NCBI GenBank assembly: GCA_945862325.1
Contig: CAMAXZ010000008.1
Coordinates: 61,326-125,325 of the forward strand
Length of the DNA: 64,000 nt
Source of the DNA: Klebsiella pneumoniae
Lineage (GTDB): Bacteria; Myxococcota_A; UBA796; SXON01
Direction of reading: 5' to 3'
Shown: piece by piece, positions 37,168 through 48,604 of the stretch
Layout of the letters: every line of letters starts with the position of its first letter
How positions within the stretch are numbered: position 1 is the first letter of the stretch
Notes under the pieces: generated by a model
Seen by the model: the letters and a program-made list of their open reading frames with translations, nothing else
Told to the model about the DNA's origin: nothing
Database searches by the model: none
Position numbers and translations under genes: made by a program

Positions 37168-37961
37168 CTACCCGTCCGCCCGCGCCGCCCGCGCCGCCCG
37201 GCGCTCGTCCCGAGCCTTCAAGCGTCGATCCTGCCGCATGCCCGCCTTGTCGAGCCACACGCGTGTGTCGTCGACCGTGAGCGGACCCCCGTGGGCCGGG
37301 AGGATCGTCGTCGTCGTCGGGTCGGCCACGATGTCGCGCATGACGCGGTGGGCGTCGAGCGGCGCGTCGTGGAAGAGGTGCAGGGTGGGCACGCGGGGGA
37401 GCCCGAAGCGGCCGCGGATCTGGTCGCCGACGAGGCGCGTCCCGTCGGCCACCTCGACGACGAGGGAGCCCGGGGTGTGGCCACCGACCACCCGCGCGAC
37501 GGCGGCGACGCCGTAGGCCGCGAGGTCGAGGCGCTCGTCGACGACGAGGTCGGGCACGAGCGTGGGGAACGTCTTCGGAAGGAACAACCCCATCATCGCG
37601 CCGCGCCAGTCGGTGTGGGGCAGGCGTTCGAGCGTACGCGTGCCGCGCAGCATGGTGTCGTCGGCCGCGCCCACGGCCACGGGAACGCGGAGCCGATCGC
37701 GCAGCTCCGCGGCTGACCCGGCGTGATCCATGTGGGCATGCGTCAGCAGGATCAGGCGGATGCGGGAGGCCGCGACGCCCGCCCGCTCGAGCCGGGCGAG
37801 GATCGTCGTGGCATGACCGGGGAAGTGGGCGTCGACCAGGACGACGCCGTCGCCGGCTTCGATGGCGTAGACGTTGGTGAACCCGGAGCCGACCGGGATC
37901 ACGCGCACGGTGGGCGCCGCGAGCGCGGCGGTGCACCAGATCATCGCGACGAACAGGGCGA

Positions 37962-37965
<4 letters not shown>
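37168..37965 (-). CDS. Exported MBL-fold metallo-hydrolase
   Basis: 265 residues with an N-terminal signal (VIALFVAMIWCTAALAAPTV). LTHAHMDHAGSA is the HxHxDH metal motif, GGHTPGSLVVEV the third-histidine block, and PAHGGPLTVDD the last metal ligand. The fold covers beta-lactamases, glyoxalase II and many other hydrolases, and the substrate is not clear. GTG 37965 overlaps the lon stop as GTGA, so it is translated behind lon. The C-terminal tail is highly basic (RRLKARDERRAARAARA). Confidence 0.85.
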
Positions 37966-40328
<2,363 letters not shown>

Positions 40329-40376
40329 GCGACCCGAGGGTCTATCTCGCGATGCGGCGCGGCAGGAGAAAGCGCG

Positions 40377-41927
40377 TCAAGGTGGCGCTTCGGCCCGCGC
40401 GTGGACCGACGTGGCGATCCGCGCCGCGACGCCTTCCCAGGCGGCTTCCGAGCGTGTCCACAGGGCCACCTCGACCTGCACCACCCGATCCGCGCGGGCG
40501 TAGACGGCGCTCTGCACGGCCAGATCGGGCCCTCGGGCGAAGCGGGCCTGCACGAGGTTGCCGCCGTCGACGACGGAGCGAAGGGGCTCCGACCACGCCG
40601 TGTAGCCGGCCTCGGCGGCGCCGACGGTCGGGTCGTCCGGAACCAGGGGCTCGGCGTCGGCGCGCGGCTCGACGCGGATCGCGAACGCCGCGGGGTCGGC
40701 CGCGAGGTCGCCGAAGGTGGCGTCGCCGACCGGGCGGGCCTCGGGCGTGTCGGCCACCCAGCCGGGGGCGACCTCCTGCGCGATCCACCGTGGCGGATCG
40801 TCGACCTCCCAGGGACGTCCGAAGACGACCGCCGCGACGATCGACCCGGCGAGGGCGACGGCGCTCGCGACGGCGGAGGCCTTCATGGGGAAGGGGACCA
40901 CATCGGCCGACGTGCCCGACCCGAGGCGCGGGAGGCCCCAGGTGGCCGCGCCGGCGAAGGTCAGCGCGGCCCCGGCGAGCCCGCCGCCGAAGTGCGCGGA
41001 CCAGCCGATGCCCGGGAAGAGCGAGATCCCGACGTTCAGCATCAGGTTCTGCAGCGCCGTCGACCGCAGCGACTCCATGACCGCGCGCGGCAGGACGCCG
41101 TGCCCGCGCCACGCGAGCACGAGCTCCGTGCCGAGCAGCCCCCAGATGGCCCCGGAAGCCCCGACGCCGCCGCCCTGCGCGGTCATCATGGCGAGGCTCC
41201 CGATGAGGCCGGAGACGACGTAGATCGTCAGGAACCGTGCGGATCCGATGACGCGCTCGAGGCGCGAGAAGGACCACAGCACGTAGCTGTTGGCCGCGAT
41301 GTGCGCGAGATCGCCGTGGAGCAGGGTGCTCGCGAGGAGTCGCCAGACCTCGCCGTCGAGCACCCGATCGCCGTCGAGCGCCCCCATGCGGGTGAGGGCC
41401 GGCACGTGGTCTGGCGCGCCCCATACGGCCCCGAAGGCGTACACCGCGGCGATCGACGCGAGGAGGCTCCAGGTCGCGGTTGGGCGTCGGCCCGCGATGA
41501 CCTGTTGGAAGGCGGTGATCTCCGCGCCGGCCCGGCTGCGCGACTCGAGCTCCTGCCAGAAGGCGGCCCAGTCCGGCGGGGTGTCCGCCCGCTCGACGAG
41601 GGGGTGGAGGTCGCCGCGGTCCGCGTCGGCGCCGTGCGCCGCGCCCGACTCGTCGAGGTGCCAGAACAGCAGCTTCGCCGACGGTCGAGCGTGCTCCTGC
41701 ACCGAGCCGCCCACGAGCACGACCTCCGCGAGGTCGTCGAGCGGCGGCAGCGGCACGCCGGGGCGGTTCCGGACGATCGCCAGCCGGGGCCCCCCGGCCC
41801 GGGCGCGGCCGATGGCGACGTCCGGGCCGAGCGCCTCGAGCCCGAACGGCTCGCGGAGGACGAGCGCGCACACGACGCGCTCGAAGCGGCCGTCGGCGGG
41901 CGCGGCGAAGGTCGAGCGGAGATCCAT
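40377..41927 (-). CDS. Rhomboid-family intramembrane serine protease with extra N- and C-terminal domains
   Basis: 516 residues. A soluble ~145-residue N-terminal domain is followed by a six-helix rhomboid core: LLASTLLHGDLAHIAANSYV (first His cluster), GGGVGASGAIWGLLG (catalytic Ser in GASG) and GWSAHFGGGLAGA (catalytic His). Another hydrophobic span (SAVALAGSIVAAVVFG) then leads to a ~130-residue periplasmic/soluble domain. Core motifs are intact, so it should be an active membrane protease. The terminal domains are unassigned and may recruit substrates. It follows lon on the chromosome but reads towards it, with a 48-nt gap before lon's start. Confidence 0.85.
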   Translation of the reverse strand: MDLRSTFAAPADGRFERVVCALVLREPFGLEALGPDVAIGRARAGGPRLAIVRNRPGVPLPPLDDLAEVVLVGGSVQEHARPSAKLLFWHLDESGAAHGADADRGDLHPLVERADTPPDWAAFWQELESRSRAGAEITAFQQVIAGRRPTATWSLLASIAAVYAFGAVWGAPDHVPALTRMGALDGDRVLDGEVWRLLASTLLHGDLAHIAANSYVLWSFSRLERVIGSARFLTIYVVSGLIGSLAMMTAQGGGVGASGAIWGLLGTELVLAWRGHGVLPRAVMESLRSTALQNLMLNVGISLFPGIGWSAHFGGGLAGAALTFAGAATWGLPRLGSGTSADVVPFPMKASAVASAVALAGSIVAAVVFGRPWEVDDPPRWIAQEVAPGWVADTPEARPVGDATFGDLAADPAAFAIRVEPRADAEPLVPDDPTVGAAEAGYTAWSEPLRSVVDGGNLVQARFARGPDLAVQSAVYARADRVVQVEVALWTRSEAAWEGVAARIATSVHARAEAPP

Positions 41928-42010
41928 GCTCCCGCTTCACACGCGGAGCGGCCGCTGACCCGCACAATCCGCGGCGGCGGCGTCCCGCCGCGGGCGGTTC
42001 CGCGCCGTCC

Positions 42011-42024
42011 TTGATAGTCGCCGC
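42011..42024 (+). promoter_or_regulatory. Shared arginine-gene upstream motif, copy 1 (argG)
   Basis: TTGATAGTCGCCG (with a preceding C at 42010) is identical to a motif upstream of the DUF1611-like/arg operon at 51380. It lies 16 nt before GTG 42036 counting from the end of GATAGTC. It could be a -10 element or an operator shared by arginine genes. Confidence 0.5.
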
Positions 42025-42035
42025 GGCTTCCTGGG

Positions 42036-43205
42036 GTGCCCGTGCGCGTTCTCCTCGCCTACTCTGGCGGACTCGATACGTCCTACCTGCTTTGTCGCCT
42101 TGTCCGAGAAGGGCACGAGGTGGTCGCGGTCAGCGTGGACACCGGCGGCTTCACCGCGGACGAGCGCGAGGCGGTCGCGGCGCGGGCGCGGGCGATGGGC
42201 GCGGCGGAGTACCGGTGCGTCGACGCGCGGGAGCGGGTGTATCGCCAGCACATCGCGTGGTTGATCAAGGCCAACGTGCGCCGCGGCGGCGTGTACCCCT
42301 TGTGCGTCGGCGCCGAGCGCGTGGTGCAGGCGCAGGTCGTCGCCGAGCAGGCCCGCGAGCTCGGCGCGGACGCCGTGTGCCACGGCTCGACCGGCGCCGG
42401 CAACGACCAGATCCGCTTCGACGTGGCGATCCGCACGCTGCTTCCGGGGGCGCGCATCCTGACGCCGATCCGCGACGAGGGCATCCAGCGCGCGCAGAGC
42501 GCGGCCTACCTCGCCGAAGCCGGGTTCCCGATGTCCGCCGAACGCAAGGCCTACTCGATCAACCAGGGCTTGTGGGGCGTGACGATCGGCGGCGCGGAGA
42601 CGCACGACGCGTGGGCGCACCTGCCGGAAGACGCCTGGCCGACCACGGTCCGCCCGGCGGATGCGCCGGCCGGCGGCGAAGACCTGATCGTGAGCTTCGA
42701 GCAGGGGGAAGTCCTGGGCGGGCTCCAAGCCGTGGAGTTCGTGGGCGCGCTCGGGGCGCGTCACGGCGTGGGCCGCGGCGTGCACCTCGGCGACACGATC
42801 CTCGGCATCAAGGGGCGCATCGCCTTCGAGGCGCCCGCCGCCGCGATCCTCCTCGACGCGCACCGCGAGCTCGAGAAGCTCGTGCTCACCCGGCTTCAGC
42901 TCACCCAGAAGGAGTCCCTCGGCGCCACCTACGGCGCGCTCCTCCACGAAGGGCTCTACTTCGACCCGGTGATGCGCGATCTGGAGGCGTTCCTCGCCTC
43001 CACGCAGCAGCGGGTCACCGGCGACGTGCGCGTCCACCTCGAGCAGGGCCGCGTCGAGGTCGAGGGCGTGCGCTCGCCCTACTCCCTCATGGACGCCCGT
43101 GTGGGCACCTACGGCGAGACCAACCGCCTGTGGTCCAACGAGGACGCCCGTGGCTTTTCCAATGTGTACGGCCTGCAGGGAGTGCTGGCCGCGCGGGTGG
43201 GCTGA
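42036..43205 (+). CDS. argG: Argininosuccinate synthase
   Basis: 389 residues. It joins citrulline and aspartate using ATP to give argininosuccinate, the penultimate arginine step. LAYSGGLDTSYLL is the N-type ATP pyrophosphatase loop, STGAGNDQIRFD and YSINQGLWG are active-site blocks. argG is separated by ~9 kb from the rest of the arginine genes (51415-57775), but both share the 14-bp CTTGATAGTCGCCG motif upstream. Start is GTG 42036, with a second GTG six nt later that would also fit. Confidence 0.93.
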   Translation: MPVRVLLAYSGGLDTSYLLCRLVREGHEVVAVSVDTGGFTADEREAVAARARAMGAAEYRCVDARERVYRQHIAWLIKANVRRGGVYPLCVGAERVVQAQVVAEQARELGADAVCHGSTGAGNDQIRFDVAIRTLLPGARILTPIRDEGIQRAQSAAYLAEAGFPMSAERKAYSINQGLWGVTIGGAETHDAWAHLPEDAWPTTVRPADAPAGGEDLIVSFEQGEVLGGLQAVEFVGALGARHGVGRGVHLGDTILGIKGRIAFEAPAAAILLDAHRELEKLVLTRLQLTQKESLGATYGALLHEGLYFDPVMRDLEAFLASTQQRVTGDVRVHLEQGRVEVEGVRSPYSLMDARVGTYGETNRLWSNEDARGFSNVYGLQGVLAARVG

Positions 43206-43225
43206 CCGCGGGCGCCGTTCAGCCC
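43199..43225. terminator. Bidirectional terminator-like inverted repeat between argG and nitroreductase
   Basis: GGGCTGA (43199-43205) / TCAGCCC (43219-43225) with a 13-nt loop. Both stop codons are inside the stem. No T-tract. Confidence 0.4.
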
Positions 43226-43878
43226 GGCGTCGGCTCGACGAACACCGCGACCTCCTCGAGGCACTTTCGCGCGATGTCCGGCACGTCGGCGTCCGCGGCC
43301 GGGTAGCCGACCGGCAGCAGCAGGAGCGCCTGTTCGTGGGACGGGCGTTCGAGCAGGGAGCCGAGGAACCGCATCGGCGCGGGGGTGTGGGTGAGGGTGC
43401 AGAGCCCCATCTCGTGGATCGCCGCGAGGAAGAACCCGGCGGCGATGCCACAGCTCTCGGTCACGTAGTAGTGCTTGCGCCCGTCGTGTCCCGCGCGTTG
43501 GGCAAAGAGGACGACGACCCACGGCGCGGCCTCGAGGAACGGCTTCTCCCACGTGGTGCCGAGAGGCAGGAGGGCCTCCAGCCACGCCTCCGGAGCGCGT
43601 CCCCCGTAGAACGCCCGCTCCTCGGCCTCGGCCGCCTCCCGGATCCGGCGCTTCGTGTCCGGATCGGACACCGCTACCCAGGTCCACGGCTGCTGGTTCG
43701 CGCCCGACGGGGCGGTGGCGGCGACGCGGATCGCGTGCTCGATGAGGGCCCGCGGCACCGGGTCGGTCGAGAAGCGCCGCACCGAACGCCGGGTACGGAG
43801 GTGCTCGCCGAACTGGAGCCCGCGCGCGAGGCCCTCCTCTGGGGTCAGGCGGGGCGGACGGTAGGGCACGTGGGGCAT
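43219..43878 (-). CDS. Nitroreductase-family flavoprotein
   Basis: 219 residues. RTRRSVRRFSTDPVP is the FMN-phosphate-binding N-terminus. APSGANQQPWTWVAVSD is the conserved flavin loop, and EMGLCTLTHTPAPMRFLG plus LPVGYPAADADVPDIARK is the C-terminal part. The pattern (SGANQQPW, LLPVGYP) resembles the iodotyrosine-deiodinase/nitroreductase branch. It would reduce nitro, halogenated or quinone compounds with NAD(P)H and FMN; substrate unknown. It converges on argG across 13 nt. Confidence 0.85.
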   Translation of the reverse strand: MPHVPYRPPRLTPEEGLARGLQFGEHLRTRRSVRRFSTDPVPRALIEHAIRVAATAPSGANQQPWTWVAVSDPDTKRRIREAAEAEERAFYGGRAPEAWLEALLPLGTTWEKPFLEAAPWVVVLFAQRAGHDGRKHYYVTESCGIAAGFFLAAIHEMGLCTLTHTPAPMRFLGSLLERPSHEQALLLLPVGYPAADADVPDIARKCLEEVAVFVEPTPG

Positions 43879-43923
43879 GGGGCCATGTAGCGCGAGGCCC
43901 GCCGGCGGCGGCGAGCCCGACGG

Positions 43924-44682
43924 TCACTCGCCGGGGTCGAACGCGGCGAGCTCGAGGCCGGAGGCCATCAACGTGCCGATCTCGGGCGCGAAGCTGTACT
44001 CCGTGGAGCCACCGTCGTCCCAGTCCTCGCGGATCCGCAGGGCCGTGAACGAGCCGGCGGCCACGGTCACCGTCTCGAACGCGTCGCCTGCGGTCGACGT
44101 CCACCCGGTCGAGACGGGGTACTCCGAGCGGTACCCGAAGTTGTCCTCGGTCAACGTCAGCCCTTGCAGGACGCTCGTCCAGGTGTCGCCCGGGCTCAGG
44201 TCCATGGGGCGGACGAACTGCGGCTCCATCGTCGTGACCCACGTCGTGCGTTGGCCGCTCTCCCGATACACCTGCGTGCCCTCGGCGCCGAGGAGCCAAA
44301 GACCGACGTCGTCACACCGAAACTGGTAGACGGCCTCGCTCGTGTCCGAGCCGCTCGAGCCGCTCCTCCGGCGCGCGAAGGTGCGGGTGGAGGCGTCGTA
44401 CGACTCGACCACCTCGGTGAACGAGCCGTCGGAGGTCGTGTAGCTGTACGTCCACACGGCGCCGGCGCGCGTCACTCCCTCCTGCTCCTCACAGGTCACC
44501 TCGGTGTCGGTGTCGGTGTCGGAGTCGGAGTCGGAGTCGGTGTCGGAGTCGGTGTCGGTGTCGGAGTCGGAGTCGGAGTCGGTGTCCGAGTCGGAGTCGG
44601 TGTCGGTGTCGGAGTCGGCCGAGCTGTCGGTGTCGTCGGCGACGTCTGCGCCGCACGCGAAGAGCAGGGGGAGGATGAGCAT
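43924..44682 (-). CDS. Lipoprotein with long Ser/Thr-Asp dipeptide linker
   Basis: 252 residues. The signal MLILPLLFAC is uncharged, with Cys10, and ATG 44682 follows GGAG. Residues ~15-62 are an almost pure (S/T)D repeat. The remaining domain is beta-rich (VWTYSYTTSDGSFTEVVESY, VTVAAGSFTALRIREDWDDG) and resembles small secreted domains of unknown function. The 16-bp element TTGAGATCCGCTTGGG ends 48 nt before its start, the same distance as in the lipoprotein gene at 48605. It is also downstream of the kinase gene on the same strand. Confidence 0.8.
   Translation of the reverse strand: MLILPLLFACGADVADDTDSSADSDTDTDSDSDTDSDSDSDTDTDSDTDSDSDSDTDTDTEVTCEEQEGVTRAGAVWTYSYTTSDGSFTEVVESYDASTRTFARRRSGSSGSDTSEAVYQFRCDDVGLWLLGAEGTQVYRESGQRTTWVTTMEPQFVRPMDLSPGDTWTSVLQGLTLTEDNFGYRSEYPVSTGWTSTAGDAFETVTVAAGSFTALRIREDWDDGGSTEYSFAPEIGTLMASGLELAAFDPGE
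44501..44640 (-). repeat. (GTCGGA/GTCGGT)n coding microsatellite
   Basis: About 140 nt of hexamer-like GTCGGAGTCGGT repeats encoding the Ser/Thr-Asp linker. It is prone to slippage, so linker length may vary between strains. Confidence 0.8.
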
Positions 44683-44730
44683 GCGTGACTCCAGTGGCGC
44701 GACCGTACCGGTGGCCGCCGCTCCCCGCAC

Positions 44731-44746
44731 CCCAAGCGGATCTCAA
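44731..44746 (-). promoter_or_regulatory. 16-bp element, copy 1 (upstream of lipoprotein 43924-44682)
   Basis: On the minus strand it reads TTGAGATCCGCTTGGG, identical to the plus-strand copy at 48541-48556. There are 48 nt between its 3' end and the ATG in both cases. A GGTACGGT segment 25 nt before the ATG could be the -10. Confidence 0.65.
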
Positions 44747-44766
44747 CGCCGGCGCGGCGCCGCGCC

Positions 44767-47619
44767 TCAGCCGCCCATCGCGGCGACCGCCTCGGCGAGG
44801 GTCAATCCCCACCGCGCTTCGCTCACCTCCGGGGGCGGCGGCGCCCGCAGCGGCCCGAGGGCCCAGCGACGCGCGGTGCGATCCCAGCTCGCCGTCGCGA
44901 GCCACGTGCTGTCGTGGCTGAACTCCAGCGCCGCGACGCGATCGGCGTGGCCGGACAGGACGGCGATCAGCGCGCCGGTGCGCGCGTCATGGACGTCGGC
45001 CGTTCCGTCGACGTTTCCCGTCGCGATCCAGGCGCCGTCGGGCGACCATGCGACGTCGAGGGCGAGCTGGTCCAACGCCCAACGGGCGCGTTCGGCGCCG
45101 GTGTCGTCCAGGCGCACGAGGGCGTCTCCGGTGGCGACCACGATCTGCCCGTCGGGGCCGAGGTCGACCGCGCGGGCTCCCGGCACCACGGCGCGCCGCT
45201 CGGCGCGCGTCGGACCCCCGCCGAGCCACCACAGCCCACCTTCGCCGTCGAGCAACGCGACGGCGTCGCCCGCGGGACCGACGCCGAGGTCGTAGAAGGT
45301 CAGCCCGGCGGGCCACGGGGCGGCCACCGGGCCGTCGTCGTCGATCACGCGGCCGCCCGCGCCGTAGCTCAGCCCGACGCGGAGCCCGGACCGAAGCCAC
45401 GCGAAGCGCCGCCACGCGCCCTCGAACGCCTCGAACGCCGCCACCGCCCCGTCGATGCCGACGTCGAAGGTGTCGTTGGGGCCGGCCATCGGCGCGAACA
45501 CGCGGCTCCCGTCGGGGGCCCACGTGATCGACTTCACGACGCCCTCCGGGAGGCGCGGGCGGGTCAACGCGCCGTCCTCGACGCCCCAGAACACCAGGGA
45601 TCCGCCGCCGACGGCCAGCGTGTCCCCGTCGGGGCTCAGCGACAGGCTCGAGAGGCCCTGAGACACCGAGAGACGGGATGCCGCCACCCGCGCGGGGAGC
45701 CGCCAGCGGGCGGGCGTCCCGTCACGGGTCAAGGCCACGAGGGTGTCCTCCGAGGTCACCACCGCCGCGCGCGTGGGCGGCAGCCGCGCGCGCAGGGAGC
45801 CGCTGCTCGGGTCGAGGATCCACGTCGCTTGTGGGCCGCGGGCCAGGACGCCGGTCGCGCCGAGGCTCTGCACGTCCTGAAGGGTGGCGCCGCTCGTGGT
45901 CGTACGCCATTTCTCGGCGCCGTCCGGACCTACGCGCGTCACGTCGCCGCCGACGGTCCCGACCATTAGGTCCTCGCCGAGCCAATCGATGGCGACCGGC
46001 GCCTGCACGCGCACCGCGGTGGGGCGGAGCGCGCCGCCGTCGGAGACGAACACCGTCCCGCCGCTGCAGATCGCGGCGATGCGCCCGTCCGCGCCCGCGG
46101 CGCTGCCGATGAGGCGCTCGGCTTCGGGGCACGCCTTCGCGAAGGTCTGCCACGCCGCGTCGCCGACGCGGATCGTGGAGACGAGGGAGCCCGCGGTCAT
46201 CCAGACACGATCGCCGAGCAGCTCCAGGCGGCCCGCCGGCATCGCGAGCGCGGGCAGGCGCACCCCGTCGACGCTGACGCGGCCGTCGGGCTCCACGAGG
46301 GCGACCCGACCGTCGAACGCGACGCCGTCGACGTGGCGCCCGGGAAAGGCCCCCCGCGGCTGCCGGTCGAGGCTCCACGCGGACGTCGCGACCTCCCCGA
46401 GGCACAGGATCCGATCGCCGGAGAGGCGGGGATCGTCGCAGTCGCGGGGGAGCGGGCCGGCGCCGAGCGGCGCGGGGGGAGTCGCCACCGAGGCCGCGGC
46501 GATGACGCCGACGGCAAGGGCGCGCACGCGCGGCTCCGCGGCGCCGAGGAGGCGCGCGGCGTGGGCGGCGAGCACCTCCGCTTCGCCGAGGCGCTCCGCG
46601 CGCAAGGCCTGCGTCGCCTGCGCCGTCAATGCCCGGGCGAGCTGGAGCGACGCCGCGGACTCGGCCGCACGGGCGCGGTCGCGCTCGCGCACGGTCCCCA
46701 GGTGTTGGTAGGTGGCGGTGCCGAGCAGGACGAGCGCGGCGACGGTCGCGACGGCGAGCGGCGCGCGCCACGCGGCGACGAGCCGGCGCAGCAGCTCCCA
46801 AGGGGAGTAGTCGTGCGCCGAGACGCGCCGCCCGTCGAGGTAGGCGGCGAGATCTTCCGCGAGCGCGCGCGCGTCCGGGTAGCGATCCGACGGCGCGAGG
46901 GCCATCGCGCGGGCCACGATCGCGGCGAGCTCCGGCGGGGTCTGCGGCGGCAGGACCGCGCCACGGCCCGGCGGAACCCCGGCGCACACGCGAAACAGCA
47001 CGCCGCCGAGGGCGTACACGTCGGAGCGGGTGTCGGCCGACTCTCCCGCCTCGACCTCCGGGGCGCGGTACCCGGGGGTGCCCGCGCCGTCCCGCGCGCC
47101 GGGATCGGACGCGAGGCCCCAGTCGGCCACGTAGGTCTCGCCGAGCTCGCCGAGCAGGAGGTTGGCGGGCTTGAGGTCGCGGTGGATCACGCCGCGGGAG
47201 TGGGCGTAGGCCACCGCTTCGCACGCGGCGAGGGTGGCGCGGAGCCACCCGAGGCGCCCCGCGAGGTCGCGCTCCGCCTCGAGCGCGTCTTCGAGGGGCT
47301 GCCCGCGCAGCAGGCGCATCGTGTACCAGGGCGACCCGTCGGGGCCGACCCCGACGTCGAACACCGGCACAATCCCCGGATGATCCAGCGCCGCCGCGCG
47401 ACGGGCCTCCTCGGCGAGCGCCGCCGCGTGGCCCGGCGCGGGCTCCTTCAACGCGACCTCTCGGCCGAGCGCGCGATCCCACACGACGCTCACGCGCCCC
47501 ATGCCGCCGACGCCGACGACCTGACGCCGCTCGTAGCGCTCCGGACCCAATCGAAGCGGGGGTTCCGCCCGGAGCGGCGTGTCCGCGGAGACGACGGGCT
47601 CGCTGTCGTGGTCGTTCAC
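44767..47619 (-). CDS. Transmembrane Ser/Thr protein kinase with WD40-like propeller
   Basis: 950 residues. The kinase domain spans ~25-265: glycine loop VGVGGMGRV, Lys58, HRDLKPAN at 146-153 and DWG (for DFG) at 166-168, TPGYRAPE at 181-188. One transmembrane helix follows (~286-303, APLAVATVAALVLLGT), then a short coiled coil, and a periplasmic propeller whose last blades are clear WD40 (VAWSPDGAWIATGNVDGTAD, FSHDSTWLATASWDRTARRW). It should phosphorylate cytosolic targets in response to an external cue. ATG overlaps the stop of the FHA gene as ATGA, making FHA and kinase a coupled pair. DWG in place of DFG is a modest deviation. Confidence 0.9.
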   Translation of the reverse strand: MNDHDSEPVVSADTPLRAEPPLRLGPERYERRQVVGVGGMGRVSVVWDRALGREVALKEPAPGHAAALAEEARRAAALDHPGIVPVFDVGVGPDGSPWYTMRLLRGQPLEDALEAERDLAGRLGWLRATLAACEAVAYAHSRGVIHRDLKPANLLLGELGETYVADWGLASDPGARDGAGTPGYRAPEVEAGESADTRSDVYALGGVLFRVCAGVPPGRGAVLPPQTPPELAAIVARAMALAPSDRYPDARALAEDLAAYLDGRRVSAHDYSPWELLRRLVAAWRAPLAVATVAALVLLGTATYQHLGTVRERDRARAAESAASLQLARALTAQATQALRAERLGEAEVLAAHAARLLGAAEPRVRALAVGVIAAASVATPPAPLGAGPLPRDCDDPRLSGDRILCLGEVATSAWSLDRQPRGAFPGRHVDGVAFDGRVALVEPDGRVSVDGVRLPALAMPAGRLELLGDRVWMTAGSLVSTIRVGDAAWQTFAKACPEAERLIGSAAGADGRIAAICSGGTVFVSDGGALRPTAVRVQAPVAIDWLGEDLMVGTVGGDVTRVGPDGAEKWRTTTSGATLQDVQSLGATGVLARGPQATWILDPSSGSLRARLPPTRAAVVTSEDTLVALTRDGTPARWRLPARVAASRLSVSQGLSSLSLSPDGDTLAVGGGSLVFWGVEDGALTRPRLPEGVVKSITWAPDGSRVFAPMAGPNDTFDVGIDGAVAAFEAFEGAWRRFAWLRSGLRVGLSYGAGGRVIDDDGPVAAPWPAGLTFYDLGVGPAGDAVALLDGEGGLWWLGGGPTRAERRAVVPGARAVDLGPDGQIVVATGDALVRLDDTGAERARWALDQLALDVAWSPDGAWIATGNVDGTADVHDARTGALIAVLSGHADRVAALEFSHDSTWLATASWDRTARRWALGPLRAPPPPEVSEARWGLTLAEAVAAMGG

Positions 47620-48512
47620 GTCTGGTCCTCGACCGTGTCCCGGGCGCCGAGCACCAGCTCCAGGTTGCCCTTTCCGTCGGCCCGAACGAGGTCGTCGCGG
47701 ATGCCGACGTCACGCAGCTTCGCGCGGAGGCGCCCGAGGTGGACGTCCCACCGGCGTCGCACCGCGTTGCGGTCGTCGTCGTCGGGCCACACCTCCGCCG
47801 CGAGCACCTCCCAGGGCACCGGCACGCCCATCGTGGCGAGCCCGCTCACCACGCGGGCCGCCACGCCCGTGAGCACGCAGGCGGGCTGGCCCTCCCGAAG
47901 GAGGTGGACGGTGACGTGGCGCGCGACGATGTGCAGCGGGGCAGCCGCGCCCAGCTCCGTGCCGCCTCGCTCGGCGTCGCGCAGCCGGACCTCGACCGCG
48001 CGGAGCGTGAGCCCGCCCACCTCGAGCGCGTCGCCGCCGACGAGATCGCGCGCGGGCCCGCCGTCGATGCGGGCGCGCCAGCCGCTCCCCGTGGACCAAA
48101 GGTGCAGGCGCGCGTCCGGCACGTAGCGGGGCAGCAGCTCGGCGGGGGGCCCGACCCGGAGGAAGGCCGTCCCCGACAACACGCGACGTCCGAGCCCGGC
48201 GCCCTCGAGCGCCAAGACCACCGCCGGGAGCACGACCTCGTCGACGTGGAGCGTGACCCCCTCCGCGAGGCCGACCTCGAGTCCCGCCCGGAGCGGCACC
48301 TCGCGCCGATCGCGGCCTTCCACCTGCAACAGGCGGCGGAGCGCCAACAGCACGAGCTCGCCGTCGCGCAGGCTCACGAGGGCGTGCGCCTCGGACACGC
48401 GCGCGTCGTCGACCACCAGCGCCGCCGTCCATACCCGCCCGATCAGGTCGCCGGCGAACAAGCGGTGCTGCGAGCCGTCGGGTGCTCGCAGGACGACGTG
48501 TGCGGAGGGCAT
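47616..48512 (-). CDS. FHA-domain protein with C-terminal winged-helix-like region
   Basis: 298 residues. The N-terminal FHA domain (LFAGDLIGRVWTAALVVDDA, RVSEAHALVSL) has the GR and SxxH residues that read phosphothreonine. A second beta-rich middle domain follows. The last ~90 residues (GVPVPWEVLAAEVWPDDDDR, RRRWDVHLGRLRAKLRD) look like an OmpR/SARP-type winged helix for DNA binding. This suits a transcription factor controlled by phosphorylation, and the kinase encoded immediately downstream (4-nt overlap) is the obvious partner. Its own promoter lies in the 92-nt region shared with the divergent lipoprotein gene. Confidence 0.8.
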   Translation of the reverse strand: MPSAHVVLRAPDGSQHRLFAGDLIGRVWTAALVVDDARVSEAHALVSLRDGELVLLALRRLLQVEGRDRREVPLRAGLEVGLAEGVTLHVDEVVLPAVVLALEGAGLGRRVLSGTAFLRVGPPAELLPRYVPDARLHLWSTGSGWRARIDGGPARDLVGGDALEVGGLTLRAVEVRLRDAERGGTELGAAAPLHIVARHVTVHLLREGQPACVLTGVAARVVSGLATMGVPVPWEVLAAEVWPDDDDRNAVRRRWDVHLGRLRAKLRDVGIRDDLVRADGKGNLELVLGARDTVEDQT

Positions 48513-48540
48513 CGGGACGTCCCTAACCGGCCCGCCCCGC

Positions 48541-48556
48541 TTGAGATCCGCTTGGG
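48541..48556 (+). promoter_or_regulatory. 16-bp element, copy 2 (upstream of lipoprotein 48605-49768)
   Basis: TTGAGATCCGCTTGGG on the plus strand, the exact inverse-oriented copy of 44731-44746. It ends 48 nt before ATG 48605 and also lies 28 nt upstream of the divergent FHA gene start. A GCTACCTT segment 26 nt before the ATG may be the -10. Confidence 0.65.
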
Positions 48557-48604
48557 ATGCGGCGCCCGAGGACAGGGCTACCTTCGAGGCGCCCACGGAG
48601 CCCC

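Noticed and set aside
44731..48556. Transposon with 16-bp terminal inverted repeats
   Set aside because: No transposase and no target duplication; the equal 48-nt spacing to two start codons fits regulatory elements better.
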